In this document: piece by piece, positions 1 to 8,413 of the stretch
Layout of the letters: every line of letters begins with the position of its first letter
How positions within the stretch are numbered: position 1 is the first letter of the stretch
Origin: Lentzea californiensis
Lineage (GTDB): Bacteria > Actinomycetota > Actinomycetes > Mycobacteriales > Pseudonocardiaceae
DNA: 64,000 bases
Reading direction: 5' to 3'
NCBI RefSeq assembly: GCF_024648825.1
Contig: NZ_JANBBE010000005.1
Location: 124,001-188,000 of the forward strand
Notes under the pieces: model-generated
Databases searched by the model: none
What the model was told of the DNA's origin: nothing
The model's input: only the letters and a program-made list of their open reading frames with translations
Program-made: the position numbers and the translations under genes

Positions 1-2293
1 TGTCCGTGAGGCGCCCGATCACCGACAACAGCGTGCGAACGTCGAGCGGGTGCAGGCCGACGCTGGGCTCGTCCAGCACGAACAGCGCGTTCGCCTGGTC
101 GCGGTCCAGTTCGGAGGCGAGCTTCAGGCGCTGTGCCTCTCCGCCGGACAACGCGGTGGTGGCCTCGCCCAGGGTGAGGTAACCCAGGCCCAGGTCGATC
201 AACGCCTGCAGGCGGGCGCGGACCCGGCGCATGTCCCGCACGTGCTCGACGGCCTGCCGCACGGTCAGCGCGAGCAGACCGGGCAGGGTGATCCCGCCCT
301 CGGTGCGGCGGAACTCGCTCGCGGCGGGGGAGTAGCGGGTGCCGCCGCAGTCCGGGCAGGCGATGTCGACGTCCGGCAGGAACTGCACGTCGAGCGAGAT
401 CTCCCCGGTGCCCTCGCAGCGCGGGCACCGCAGCGACCCGGTGTTGTAGGAGAAGTCGCTCGCGGTCAGGCCTTCCGCACCGGCCGCGTAGGCGCGCCGG
501 AGGTCGTCCAGGACACCGCTGTAGGTGGCCACGGTGGAGCGGACGTTGACACCGATCGGGGTCGCGTCGACCACGTTCACCCGCGTGATCGCCCCGGCGT
601 CGACCTCCTCGACCCAGGCCGGCAGCCTGGTGCCGGCGTTCTTGGCCTCCAGCGCGGGCACGAGGCTTTCCAGGACCAGCGTGGTCTTCCCCGAACCGGA
701 CACGCCGGTGACCGCGGTGAGGCGCCCCTGCGGAAGGTCCAGGTTCAACGCGTGGACCGTGTGCAACGGACGGGTCGCGAGGTGGATGCGGCCGTGCTCG
801 AACATCTCGTCGTCACCGGCCCGCGACCGCACGACGACCGGTTCGCGGCCGACGAGGAAGCCGCCCAGCAACGAGTCCGGGTCCTCCGCGAGCGCGGTGA
901 CGTCACCGGTGGCGAGAACGCGACCGCCCTCCGCTCCGGAACCGGGACCGATCTCGATCAGCCAGTCGGCCTCGCGCAGCACCTGGACGTCGTGGTCGAC
1001 GAGCACCACGGAGTTGCCGTCCCGCAACAGGTCCCGCACCACGCCGAGCAGTCCGTCCACGTTGGACGGGTGCAGGCCGATGGACGGCTCGTCGAGCACG
1101 TAGAGCACGCCGGTCGTCTCGTTGCGCACCGCCCGCGCGAGCTGCACGCGCTGCCGCTCGCCGGTGGACAACGTCGAGGACGCCCGGTCGAGGCTCAGGT
1201 ACCCGAGGCCGAGCTCGACCAGCCGCCGCGCGGTCCCCAGCAGCTGGCCGGTGATGCTCTGGGCCATCGCGAGCATGTCCGGCGGCAGGGACTCCAGGAC
1301 GAGCGGAACCCAGGCGACCAGGTCGTCCAGCGTCTTCGCGGTGGCATCGGCGAGGTCGATCCCGCCCACCTGCGGGGCGAGCGCCTGCGGGCTGAGCCGG
1401 GTGCCGTGGCAGGTGGGGCAGGTCTGGGTGGTGATGAACCTGTTGACGCGGTTCAGTCCGCGTTCGGTGGTGGCGTTGTCCATCGCCTCCTGGACGGCCA
1501 GCCGCGCGTTGCGGTAGGTGAAGTTCAGGTCGAACACCCGGCCGGCCTTGGACGGCACGCGGATCTGCCGTTTCTCCGCGGGACCGTGCAGGACGATCTC
1601 GCGTTCCTCGTCGGTGAGGTCGGCGTACGGCACGTCGGTGCGCACGCCGAACTCCCCGACGACCTCGGGCATGACGGCGAGCCCGAACAGCGACCACGGC
1701 GCGACCGCCCCGCCGGCGATCGTGAGCGAGGGGTCCGGGACCAGCCGGTCCTCGTCGATCTCCCGCACCACGCCGGTCCCGGTGCAGTGCGGGCAAGCGC
1801 CGTCGGAGTTGAACGCCAGCGACTCCGCACCCGGCGGGGTGAACCTGACGCCGCAGACCGGGCAGGTCAGGTCGAGCTCCTGCGCCACGGCGATCGTGGG
1901 TTCCTGCCGGTGGCCGTTCGGGCAGCGGTGCGAGGCGAGCCGGGAGAACAGCAGGCGCAGCACGTTGAGCAGCTCGGTGGAGGTGCCGAACGTGCTGCGC
2001 ACCCCCGGCACGCCCGGCCGTTGCCGCAGGGCGAGCGCGGCCGGAACGTGCCGGACGCTGTCGACGGCCGCGCGCGGTGCCTGGGACATCCGGCGGCGGG
2101 TGTACGTCGACAGCGCCTCGACGTAGCGCCGTGAGCCTTCCGCGTAGAGCACGCCCATCGCGAGCGACGACTTGCCCGATCCGGACACGCCCGCGATGGC
2201 GACGAGTTGGCGCAGCGGCACCGTGACGTCGACGTCCTGGAGGTTGTGCACCCGCGCGCCGCGCACCTCGATGGCCCAAGGCTGTTCCTGCAT
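1..2293 (-). CDS. UvrA-like ABC ATPase (excinuclease ABC subunit A family), C-terminus cut by window edge
   Basis: Tandem ABC ATPase of the UvrA superfamily. About 764 codons lie in the window and the C-terminal end is missing. Visible in order: Walker A GVSGSGKSS near residue 25, a zinc module with two CxxC pairs, signature LSTGERQRVQLARA, Walker B VLDEPSIGLHP, a second Walker A GVSGSGKTT, a second CxxC/CxxC zinc module, signature LSGGEAQRLKLAS and VLDEPSVGLHP. The first signature reads LSTGE instead of LSGGE. The projected total of roughly 830 residues is shorter than housekeeping UvrA (about 940-970). This suits the UvrA paralogues of actinomycetes, some of which give drug self-resistance (DrrC type). 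The ATG follows the terC stop by 9 bases, so the two may be co-transcribed. The housekeeping repair gene is less likely but not excluded. Confidence 0.85.
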   Translation of the reverse strand, partial: MQEQPWAIEVRGARVHNLQDVDVTVPLRQLVAIAGVSGSGKSSLAMGVLYAEGSRRYVEALSTYTRRRMSQAPRAAVDSVRHVPAALALRQRPGVPGVRSTFGTSTELLNVLRLLFSRLASHRCPNGHRQEPTIAVAQELDLTCPVCGVRFTPPGAESLAFNSDGACPHCTGTGVVREIDEDRLVPDPSLTIAGGAVAPWSLFGLAVMPEVVGEFGVRTDVPYADLTDEEREIVLHGPAEKRQIRVPSKAGRVFDLNFTYRNARLAVQEAMDNATTERGLNRVNRFITTQTCPTCHGTRLSPQALAPQVGGIDLADATAKTLDDLVAWVPLVLESLPPDMLAMAQSITGQLLGTARRLVELGLGYLSLDRASSTLSTGERQRVQLARAVRNETTGVLYVLDEPSIGLHPSNVDGLLGVVRDLLRDGNSVVLVDHDVQVLREADWLIEIGPGSGAEGGRVLATGDVTALAEDPDSLLGGFLVGREPVVVRSRAGDDEMFEHGRIHLATRPLHTVHALNLDLPQGRLTAVTGVSGSGKTTLVLESLVPALEAKNAGTRLPAWVEEVDAGAITRVNVVDATPIGVNVRSTVATYSGVLDDLRRAYAAGAEGLTASDFSYNTGSLRCPRCEGTGEISLDVQFLPDVDIACPDCGGTRYSPAASEFRRTEGGITLPGLLALTVRQAVEHVRDMRRVRARLQALIDLGLGYLTLGEATTALSGGEAQRLKLASELDRDQANALFVLDEPSVGLHPLDVRTLLSVIGRLTD

Positions 2294-2302
2294 CCACCGA
2301 AC

Positions 2303-3274
2303 TTACGGGCCGGCGACCGTTTCCTCACGACGGGAACGCAGGCTCGTCACGGTGACGACGCCCAGCGTCACCACGATGACGGCCAGTGAGACCGGGGTCG
2401 GGATCGTCGGCACGGCCGGCCACACGCCGTGCGCCCAGTGCAGCACCAGCTTCACACCGATGAACGCCAGGATGACCGCGAGACCGTGGTTGAGGTGCAC
2501 GAGCTTGGCGAGCAACGACTGCAGCACGAAGTACAGCGCGCGCAGGCCGAGCAGCGCGAACGCGTTGGTGGTGAACACCAGGTACGGGTCCTCGGTGATG
2601 CCGTACACCGCCGGCACCGAGTCGATCGCGAACACGACGTCGGTCGCGAAGATCGCCACCACCACGATCGCGAGCGGGGTGAGCGCCCTGCGGCCGTTCT
2701 CGCGGACGATCATCCTCGTGCCGCGGTAGTCGTCGGTGACCGGCATCAGCCTGCGCAGCAGCCGGACCGACCGCATCTTCGAGGTGTCCTTGGCCTCGGG
2801 GTGACCGGCGAGCGCCGTCTGCAGGATCTTGACCGCCGAGACGAGCAGCACGAGCCCGAACACGAGGAACGCCCAGGTGCCTGCCGAGAGCATGGCCGCG
2901 CCGGCCGCGATGAAGATGCCGCGCAGCACCAACGCGCCGACGATGCCGTAGAGCAGCACGCGTTGCTGGATCTCCGCCGGCACGCTGAACGCGGCGAGCA
3001 GCAGCATGAAGACGAACAGGTTGTCCACCGAGAGGGACTTCTCCACCACGAACCCGGTGACGAACTCCAGCGACTGACCGCTGCCGAACTCGAACCACAG
3101 CCAGAGCCCGAACACCAGCGGCAGCGCCAGGTAGAAGACGGACCAGCCCGCGGCCTCCTTGACGGACACCTCGTGCGGGCGGCGGGTCACCAGGAAGTCG
3201 ACCACCAGCAGGACCAGCAACGCCGCGATGCTCACGAACCACAGACCGGGCGACGCCACGGAGTGCACAGGCAC
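2303..3274 (-). CDS. TerC family integral membrane metal transporter
   Basis: A 323-residue multi-spanning membrane protein of the TerC/Alx family. Members export manganese or help metallate exported proteins. The family acidic motifs are present: EKSLSVDNLFVF after the second helix, and ATDVVFAIDSVPAV in the C-terminal half. I chose the GTG at 3274 because GAGGAGG lies four bases upstream and the protein then begins directly before helix 1. The longer reading frame (to 3340) runs through the riboswitch. A manganese-type riboswitch and a sigma-70-like promoter precede the gene, so Mn2+ should control expression. The UvrA-like gene starts 9 bases after its stop. Confidence 0.9.
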   Translation of the reverse strand: MPVHSVASPGLWFVSIAALLVLLVVDFLVTRRPHEVSVKEAAGWSVFYLALPLVFGLWLWFEFGSGQSLEFVTGFVVEKSLSVDNLFVFMLLLAAFSVPAEIQQRVLLYGIVGALVLRGIFIAAGAAMLSAGTWAFLVFGLVLLVSAVKILQTALAGHPEAKDTSKMRSVRLLRRLMPVTDDYRGTRMIVRENGRRALTPLAIVVVAIFATDVVFAIDSVPAVYGITEDPYLVFTTNAFALLGLRALYFVLQSLLAKLVHLNHGLAVILAFIGVKLVLHWAHGVWPAVPTIPTPVSLAVIVVTLGVVTVTSLRSRREETVAGP

Positions 3275-3278
3275 AAAG

Positions 3279-3303
3279 CCTCCTCGAACACGATCGTTCG
3301 AGG
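3279..3303 (-). promoter_or_regulatory. Anti-Shine-Dalgarno hairpin (riboswitch expression platform)
   Basis: Eight perfect base pairs, CCTCGAAC/GTTCGAGG with a six-base loop, compete with riboswitch P1. They cover the first four bases of the GAGGAGG ribosome site (3285-3279) before the GTG at 3274. There is no T-run, so translational control is more likely than termination. Confidence 0.6.
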
Positions 3304-3390
3304 TCTCCTTCACCCGGTGCGGGTGGCCTCCCGGGGACACCTCGGGGTGTCCGTACTGACCGGGCAGGCGCTTGGGAAGTACTCCCCTCG
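3299..3390 (-). promoter_or_regulatory. yybP-ykoY (manganese) riboswitch upstream of terC
   Basis: Read on the minus strand, CGAGG (3390-3386) can pair with CCTCG (3303-3299) to form P1. Inside lie the family's conserved pieces: GGGGAGTA right after the 5' strand, GTCAGTACGGA in the middle, and GGAGA just before the 3' strand. These match the yybP-ykoY class, known to sense Mn2+ and to sit upstream of terC and mntP genes. The 3' strand of P1 extended to CCTCGAAC (3303-3296) is perfectly complementary to GTTCGAGG (3289-3282), which includes part of the Shine-Dalgarno. Ligand-stabilised P1 would therefore free the ribosome site. The class assignment is pattern-based. Confidence 0.8.
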
Positions 3391-3396
3391 CGGGTC

Positions 3397-3425
3397 AGCA
3401 TAGGTAAAGGGTTGGTAATGCTCAA
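3397..3425 (-). promoter_or_regulatory. Sigma-70-type promoter for terC
   Basis: On the minus strand TTGAGC (3425-3420) is followed after exactly 17 bases by TATGCT (3402-3397). Transcription would begin about seven bases on, near 3390, just at the 5' edge of the riboswitch P1 stem. Confidence 0.6.
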
Positions 3426-3443
3426 GTAAGTCACTCATGTGGG

Positions 3444-3474
3444 TTGCATCTCAAGCCGCTTGAGGGCCGATAGT
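3444..3474 (+). promoter_or_regulatory. MerR-type promoter with 19-bp spacer and dyad operator
   Basis: TTGCAT (3444-3449) and GATAGT (3469-3474) are separated by 19 bases, the overlong spacer typical of MerR-controlled promoters. The spacer contains the perfect dyad CTCAAG-CCG-CTTGAG (3450-3464). Transcription would begin at about 3480-3481, so the downstream regulator mRNA would be leaderless and the gene autoregulated. Confidence 0.65.
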
Positions 3475-3480
3475 GGCCTC

Positions 3481-4527
3481 ATGAACGACATCAGGCTGTA
3501 CGCGATCGGAGAGGTGGCCCGCCGGACGGGGCTGAGCGTCAGCGCGATCCGGTTCTACTCCGACGAGGGGATCGTGGCCCCCGCCCAGGTCACCGCGGCG
3601 GGGCACCGGCTCTACGACGTCCACGCGATCGCCCGGCTGGAGTTCGTCAGCACGTTGCGCGACCTGGACGCGGGCCTGGACGACATCCGGCGCCTGCTGG
3701 AGGGACGGGTGACGCTGTCCGACCTGGCGACCGCGCACCTGTCCCGGCTGGACGACCAGGCCCGCCGCATCCGGTCGAGGAAGGCCGTGCTGCGGACGAT
3801 CGCCCGGCAGCACACCGAGGCCGACCAGGTGGTCCTCATGCACAAGCTCGCCGGGATGTCCGACGACGAGCGGGACCGGCTGTTCGACGACTTCTGGAAC
3901 GAGATCAGCGAGGGCCTCGAGGTCAGCCCGGAGTTCCTCGACCTCATGCGCAACGGCCGTCTGGTCCTGCCGGACGAGCCGTCCACCGAGCAGCTGGAGG
4001 CGTGGATCGAGCTGGCGAACCTCCTGCAGGACGCGAACTTCCGCCGTGAGGTGAAGAAGGCGTTGCGGGAGACCTTCTCCGGGCCCGCGGCCGCGATGAT
4101 GACGTCGGCGGAGATGGTGGGCGCGTTCGAACGGGGAGGCTCGATCTTCGTGCGGGCGCAGGAGGCGCAGCGGGCCGGTGAGCCGGCGGACTCGCCGCTG
4201 GGACGCGAGATCGCGGATCTCTACGCGGCCTACCTGGGCGAGCTCAGCGAGACCCCGGACAGTCCTGAGTACCGCGAGAAGCTGTCCGCCGACGTGCTGG
4301 ACATCGAGCGGATGCACCTGGAGTCGATCGAGGAGGCCGCCACGTCCACCGATCCGTACACCAGGTACCAGTCGCTGGTGGCGATCATCGACGGGACCGC
4401 GCAGCAGGCCGCGGAGTTCATGCCGTTCGCCTGGCTGTCCGCGGCACTCAAAGCCTCCGTGTCCCCCACAGGAGCTACACACGAATGTCCACCGCACGGG
4501 GACGTTCCGGACGCACGAAATCCCTAA
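3481..4527 (+). CDS. MerR family transcriptional regulator, TipA-like
   Basis: A 348-residue regulator. Residues about 5-75 form a MerR winged helix (LYAIGEVARRTGLSVSAIRFY), followed by a coiled-coil dimerisation helix. The remaining 230 or so residues are a helical ligand-sensing domain of the kind seen in TipA-like and related MerR proteins, where it can bind drugs or hydrophobic molecules. I chose the ATG at 3481 because it coincides with the predicted transcription start and matches the normal MerR N-terminus. A frame-extended start at 3439 would run through the promoter. It probably controls itself through the dyad at 3450-3464. The divergent terC gene and the downstream protease are other possible targets. 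The effector is unknown. Confidence 0.85.
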   Translation: MNDIRLYAIGEVARRTGLSVSAIRFYSDEGIVAPAQVTAAGHRLYDVHAIARLEFVSTLRDLDAGLDDIRRLLEGRVTLSDLATAHLSRLDDQARRIRSRKAVLRTIARQHTEADQVVLMHKLAGMSDDERDRLFDDFWNEISEGLEVSPEFLDLMRNGRLVLPDEPSTEQLEAWIELANLLQDANFRREVKKALRETFSGPAAAMMTSAEMVGAFERGGSIFVRAQEAQRAGEPADSPLGREIADLYAAYLGELSETPDSPEYREKLSADVLDIERMHLESIEEAATSTDPYTRYQSLVAIIDGTAQQAAEFMPFAWLSAALKASVSPTGATHECPPHGDVPDARNP

Positions 4528-4537
4528 CGTTCCGGCC

Positions 4538-5365
4538 ATGCGATTTCTGAAGCAGTTCCTCCTGGTGGCGGTCGTGTCGTTCGTGGGTGCCACCGGCGTG
4601 CAGGCGTTGGGATGGAACGCCCCGCTCACGCTCGTCGCCGGTGTCGTCGCGGCGGCGCTGGCGCTGGCCACGTACGCCTGGGTGGTGCGCAAGACCGAAC
4701 GCCGCGAGCCCGCCGAGGTCTCGCTGAAGATCGCCGCCGGCGCTCTCGGCCGCGGTGTCCTCGTCGGACTCGCCATGTTCGGGGCGGTGATCCTGAACAT
4801 CACCTTCCTCGGCGCCTACGAGGTGCGCGGCTGGGGCTCGGTGCCCGGCATGATCGCGATCTTCGGTTTCATGGTCGCCGTCGCGGTGACCGAGGAGCTG
4901 ATGTACCGCGGCATCGTGTTCCGCATCGTCGAGGAACACCTCGGCACCTGGCTCGCCCTGGTCCTGAGTGGACTGGTGTTCGGCTTCGCCCACATCTTCA
5001 ACCCGAACGCCACGGTGTGGAGCTCGCTCGCCATCGCGATCGAGGCGGGCCTCATGCTCGGCGCCGCGTACGTGGCCACGCGCAACCTGTGGGTGCCGAT
5101 CGGCGTGCACTTCGCGTGGAACTTCGCGCAGGGCGGCATCTTCAGCACCAGCGTGTCCGGTCAGGACGCGCCGCAGGGGCTGCTGGACGGCGTCACGTCC
5201 GGTTCCGCGCTCGTCACCGGCGGGGCGTTCGGGCCGGAGGCGAGCGTGTACTCGGTGCTGGCCGGCCTGGTCGTCACGGCGGCGTTCCTGTGGCTGGCCA
5301 AGCGCCGCGGCAACATCATGCCGCGCCGTGGCCGTACCGCGCCGGCCGCTACTCTCGCCGCGTGA
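4538..5365 (+). CDS. CPBP family intramembrane metalloprotease (CAAX protease-like)
   Basis: A 275-residue membrane protein with about eight hydrophobic segments. It carries the Abi/CPBP motifs: EELMYRG with the paired glutamates at 119-120 and arginine at 124, then FGFAHIF, then HFAWN. In this family these residues form the membrane-embedded glutamic/metal-dependent peptidase site. Related proteins process prenylated or signalling peptides or give bacteriocin immunity; the substrate here is unknown. The ATG is 10 bases after the MerR stop, and the stop overlaps the next kinase start (GTGA). Protease, kinase and response regulator should therefore be made together. The direct repeat ACGTTCCGG occurs twice just upstream. 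Confidence 0.85.
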   Translation: MRFLKQFLLVAVVSFVGATGVQALGWNAPLTLVAGVVAAALALATYAWVVRKTERREPAEVSLKIAAGALGRGVLVGLAMFGAVILNITFLGAYEVRGWGSVPGMIAIFGFMVAVAVTEELMYRGIVFRIVEEHLGTWLALVLSGLVFGFAHIFNPNATVWSSLAIAIEAGLMLGAAYVATRNLWVPIGVHFAWNFAQGGIFSTSVSGQDAPQGLLDGVTSGSALVTGGAFGPEASVYSVLAGLVVTAAFLWLAKRRGNIMPRRGRTAPAATLAA

Positions 5366-6486
5366 TCAGCCTTCAGCGGTGGCGCGCCTGGGACGTTCGC
5401 GTCCAGGACGCGCCACTGGCGTTGCTGCTCGCGCTGGCATCGCTGGTGCCCGCGTTGCACGACAAGGGAACGCAGCTCGGTGGACTGCCGAACCGGCCTT
5501 TCGACGCCCTCGCGATCGCGGTGATCACGCTGGAGTGCCTGCCGCTGGTCGTCCGCCGGAAGTGGCCTCTCGTCTGCCTCGCGGTGGTGTCGGTCGCGTT
5601 CGCCGTCGACCAGCTGCGCGGCTACCACACCGTCGCCGGCACGGCCCTGTCGATCGCGTTGATCAGCGCCGGGCTGCACCTGTCGCACCACCGGCGCGGC
5701 ACCGTGATCGCGCTCTCCGCCGGGTACGCCGGGCTGGCCGTCGCGCTGGACCTGAACGGGGCCACGGAAGGTGTGGCCGGGTTCGTCACGTTCTACCTGG
5801 CGGTGGCCGCCCTGTGGGCGATCGGCGCGTGGCTGCGGCTCTCGCGCAGTGCCGAGGAGGAACGCCGCCGGCACGTCGCCGCGGCGACCCGTGTCGCGGA
5901 ACGGACGTTGATCGCCCGCGAGCTCCACGACGTGGTGACCCACCACGTGACGGCGATGGTGGTGCAGGCGGAGGCCGCGCGGTACCTCACCGCGGCCCCC
6001 GACCGGCTGGACCAGACGTTGCAGGCGATCACCGACACCGGCCGGCGGTCGCTGACCGACCTGCGGCACCTGCTCGACCTGCTGAACCCCGACCACAGCA
6101 CGGAAACGCTCGGCGACCTGCGCACGCTCGTCGAGCAGACCCGGCTGGCGGGGCAGCCCGTGGAGTTCGCGGAGGAAGGCGAGGCGACGCGGGACGCGGG
6201 CAGCGCCGAGGCCGTCGCGTACCGGGTCGTGCAGGAGGCGCTGACGAACGCGTTGAAGTACGCGCACGGCAACCCGACGAACGTGCACGTGCATTACGGC
6301 GAAAGGGAAATCACCGTGGAGGTGGGTACCGAGGGCGCGAGGTCGTCCACGGCGGTCGGAGGCAGCGGCCGCGGCTTGGCCGGGCTGCGCGAACGCGTGG
6401 ACGTGCTGGGCGGCGAGTTCTCGGCGGGCCAACGCGACGGCGGTTTCGTGGTCAGGGCGCGCATCCCGGCGGGAAATCCGGCGTGA
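5362..6486 (+). CDS. Sensor histidine kinase, NarL/DesK type (HisKA_3)
   Basis: A 374-residue kinase with four or five N-terminal membrane helices and little extracytoplasmic sequence, then a HisKA_3 dimerisation box RELHDVVTHHVTAM with phospho-acceptor His189. The HATPase domain has the N-box QEALTNALKYA and the G-box GRGLAGLRERV. Such kinases usually sense membrane state or drugs through their membrane part. It starts at a GTG overlapping the protease stop, and its own stop overlaps the regulator start, both as GTGA. It therefore pairs with the adjacent response regulator. Confidence 0.9.
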   Translation: MISLQRWRAWDVRVQDAPLALLLALASLVPALHDKGTQLGGLPNRPFDALAIAVITLECLPLVVRRKWPLVCLAVVSVAFAVDQLRGYHTVAGTALSIALISAGLHLSHHRRGTVIALSAGYAGLAVALDLNGATEGVAGFVTFYLAVAALWAIGAWLRLSRSAEEERRRHVAAATRVAERTLIARELHDVVTHHVTAMVVQAEAARYLTAAPDRLDQTLQAITDTGRRSLTDLRHLLDLLNPDHSTETLGDLRTLVEQTRLAGQPVEFAEEGEATRDAGSAEAVAYRVVQEALTNALKYAHGNPTNVHVHYGEREITVEVGTEGARSSTAVGGSGRGLAGLRERVDVLGGEFSAGQRDGGFVVRARIPAGNPA

Positions 6487-7139
6487 CCGCGCCGGTTCGC
6501 GTGCTGGTGTGCGACGACCAGGCGCTCATCCGCACCGGGTTCGCCACGATCATCGACGCCCAGCCGGACCTCGAGGTCGTGGGGGAGTGCGGGGACGGGC
6601 GCGCGGCGGTCGACCTGGCCGGCAGGCTGCACCCGGACGTCGTCGTGATGGACGTGCGGATGCCCGTACTCGACGGCATCGGCGCGACCCGGCTGCTGGC
6701 GGGCGCCGGCGTCCCCGACCCGGTCAAGGTCCTCGTGGTCACGACGTTCAACCTCGACGAGTACGTCTACGAGGCGCTGCGAGCCGGTGCGAGCGGATTC
6801 TTGCTCAAGGACGCGCCACCGGCCCAGCTGCTGCAGGGCATCCGGACCGTGGCGAGCGGTGCCGCCCTGCTCGCGCCGGAGGTGACCCGGCAGCTCGTCG
6901 GCAGGTACGCGGCACGCATCCGGCCGGCCGGGGAGGTCCCGCAGACCCAGCTGGCGCCGCGGGAGCTCGAAGTCCTCCGGCTGATCGCCGAGGGCCTGTC
7001 CAACAGCGAGATCGCCGCGGCCCTGGTCATCAGCCAGGAGACGGTGAAGACGTACGTGTCGCGCATCCTCACCAAACTCGACCTGCGCGACCGGGTGCAG
7101 GCCGTCGTCTACGCCTATCGCCGAGGCTTGGTGACGTAG
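6483..7139 (+). CDS. LuxR/NarL family response regulator
   Basis: A 218-residue regulator. The receiver domain has the acidic pocket CDDQ and phospho-acceptor Asp57 in VVVMDVRMP. The C-terminal LuxR-type helix-turn-helix reads LAPRELEVLRLIAEGLSNSEIA. The GTG start overlaps the upstream kinase stop. It is the cognate output of that kinase, and an obvious target is its own protease-kinase-regulator operon. It ends 59 bases before the SGNH hydrolase gene, so read-through into that gene is possible. Confidence 0.92.
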   Translation: MTAPVRVLVCDDQALIRTGFATIIDAQPDLEVVGECGDGRAAVDLAGRLHPDVVVMDVRMPVLDGIGATRLLAGAGVPDPVKVLVVTTFNLDEYVYEALRAGASGFLLKDAPPAQLLQGIRTVASGAALLAPEVTRQLVGRYAARIRPAGEVPQTQLAPRELEVLRLIAEGLSNSEIAAALVISQETVKTYVSRILTKLDLRDRVQAVVYAYRRGLVT

Positions 7140-7198
7140 CGTCTTACCAGGTGATTACAAGACGTGACTTGGTCGTCACGAAGCGATAGGACCGGGGG

Positions 7199-8413
7199 AT
7201 GAGAACTCGGAACCTCGCGATCGTGTCGACCGTCCTGGCCGTGGGCGCGCTGCTGACACCGTCGGCGGTGGCGGACCGGCCCGTCTGGTTCACCTCGTGG
7301 GCGCAGTCGCAGCAGAACCTCGCCCCCGTCACGCTGCACGACCAGTCGATGCGGATGATCACGCACCTCAGCCAGGGCGGCAGCGCGGTCCGGATCCGGG
7401 TGCAGAACACGTTCGGCAGGCAGCCGCTGACGGTCGACCGGACCACTGTCGCGCTGAGCGCGGGAGGCGCGGCCGTGGAGGGCACGCGCGACGTGACGTT
7501 CGGAGGCCGCCGCACGGTGACGATCCCCGCGGGCGGTGAGGTGTGGAGCGACCGCACGTCCCTGAACACCAGGCCGGACACCGATCTCGCGGTCAGCATG
7601 CACGTCGCGGGCGAGGTCGTGCCCGGCCGGCACGACTCCGCGTTCCGCGACAACTACCTGACCCCACCCGGTTCGGGCGACCACACCACCGGCCTGGGCG
7701 CCGCGTACACGCAGACGGTCCAGTCGACCTACCTGGTCAGCGCGGTCGATGTGTTCAACCCGCGGCTGAAGGGGACCGTCGTGCCGTTCGGCAGCTCGGT
7801 CGTCGACGGCGTGGGCAGCACTGTGTGCGGTCCCGGCTGCACCGAACTCGGTACCAACAAGCGGTGGGCCGACGTGCTGGCCCGCCGCATCGCCGCCTCG
7901 TCCGGACCTCAGCTCGCCGTCGCCAACGCCGGCATCAGCGGCACCACCAGTTCCGTCTGCCCGAACACCCCGGCGCCGTTCGCCGGCCTGGATGCGTTGG
8001 CACGGCTGGAAAGGGACGTGCTGGCGCTGCATGGCGTCACCGATGTCATCTACTACTACGGCACGAACGACCTCGCGAACGGGTGCACCGCCACCGACAT
8101 CGTCACCAGCTACCGCGCGGTGTTCCAGCGGCTGCGCGAGGCCGGGATCGCCGTGCACGTCACGCCGATCACGCCCCGGCCCGGCTACAGCGACCAGAAC
8201 AACGTGGACCGCCACGCCGTCAACGACTTCGTCAAGCGCGGCGGCGACTGCTCGGACACCTGCGCCTCGGTGCAGGACTTCGACCAGGTGTTGGAGGACC
8301 CGATCAAGCCGAACAGCGTCAACGCCCAGTACGACGTCGGTGACGGCGTGCACGTGAACATCAAGGCACAGCGGGCGATCGCCGACTACATCGCGCTGGA
8401 GACCATCGGCTAA
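7199..8413 (+). CDS. Secreted SGNH/GDSL-type esterase
   Basis: A 404-residue exported hydrolase. Residues 1-25 are a signal peptide ending AVA. SGNH blocks: the nucleophile block reads FGSSVVDG (Ser200), so the usual Asp of GDS is Ser199. Block II is NAGISG, block III YYYGTNDLANG (Asn290), and block V DGVHVN (Asp382, His385). The roughly 170-residue region before the nucleophile looks like an N-terminal beta-rich domain common in actinomycete members. Several cysteines (for example in VCGPGC and CSDTC) suggest disulfides. The substrate is probably an acylated or acetylated polymer or lipid. A GGGGG run directly abuts the ATG. The stop overlaps the converging membrane protein gene by four bases. 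Confidence 0.85.
   Translation: MRTRNLAIVSTVLAVGALLTPSAVADRPVWFTSWAQSQQNLAPVTLHDQSMRMITHLSQGGSAVRIRVQNTFGRQPLTVDRTTVALSAGGAAVEGTRDVTFGGRRTVTIPAGGEVWSDRTSLNTRPDTDLAVSMHVAGEVVPGRHDSAFRDNYLTPPGSGDHTTGLGAAYTQTVQSTYLVSAVDVFNPRLKGTVVPFGSSVVDGVGSTVCGPGCTELGTNKRWADVLARRIAASSGPQLAVANAGISGTTSSVCPNTPAPFAGLDALARLERDVLALHGVTDVIYYYGTNDLANGCTATDIVTSYRAVFQRLREAGIAVHVTPITPRPGYSDQNNVDRHAVNDFVKRGGDCSDTCASVQDFDQVLEDPIKPNSVNAQYDVGDGVHVNIKAQRAIADYIALETIG

Noticed and set aside
50..2134. A 694-codon plus-strand frame over the UvrA-like gene
   Set aside because: Shadow of a well-supported minus-strand ABC ATPase; composition is low-complexity and no family is visible.
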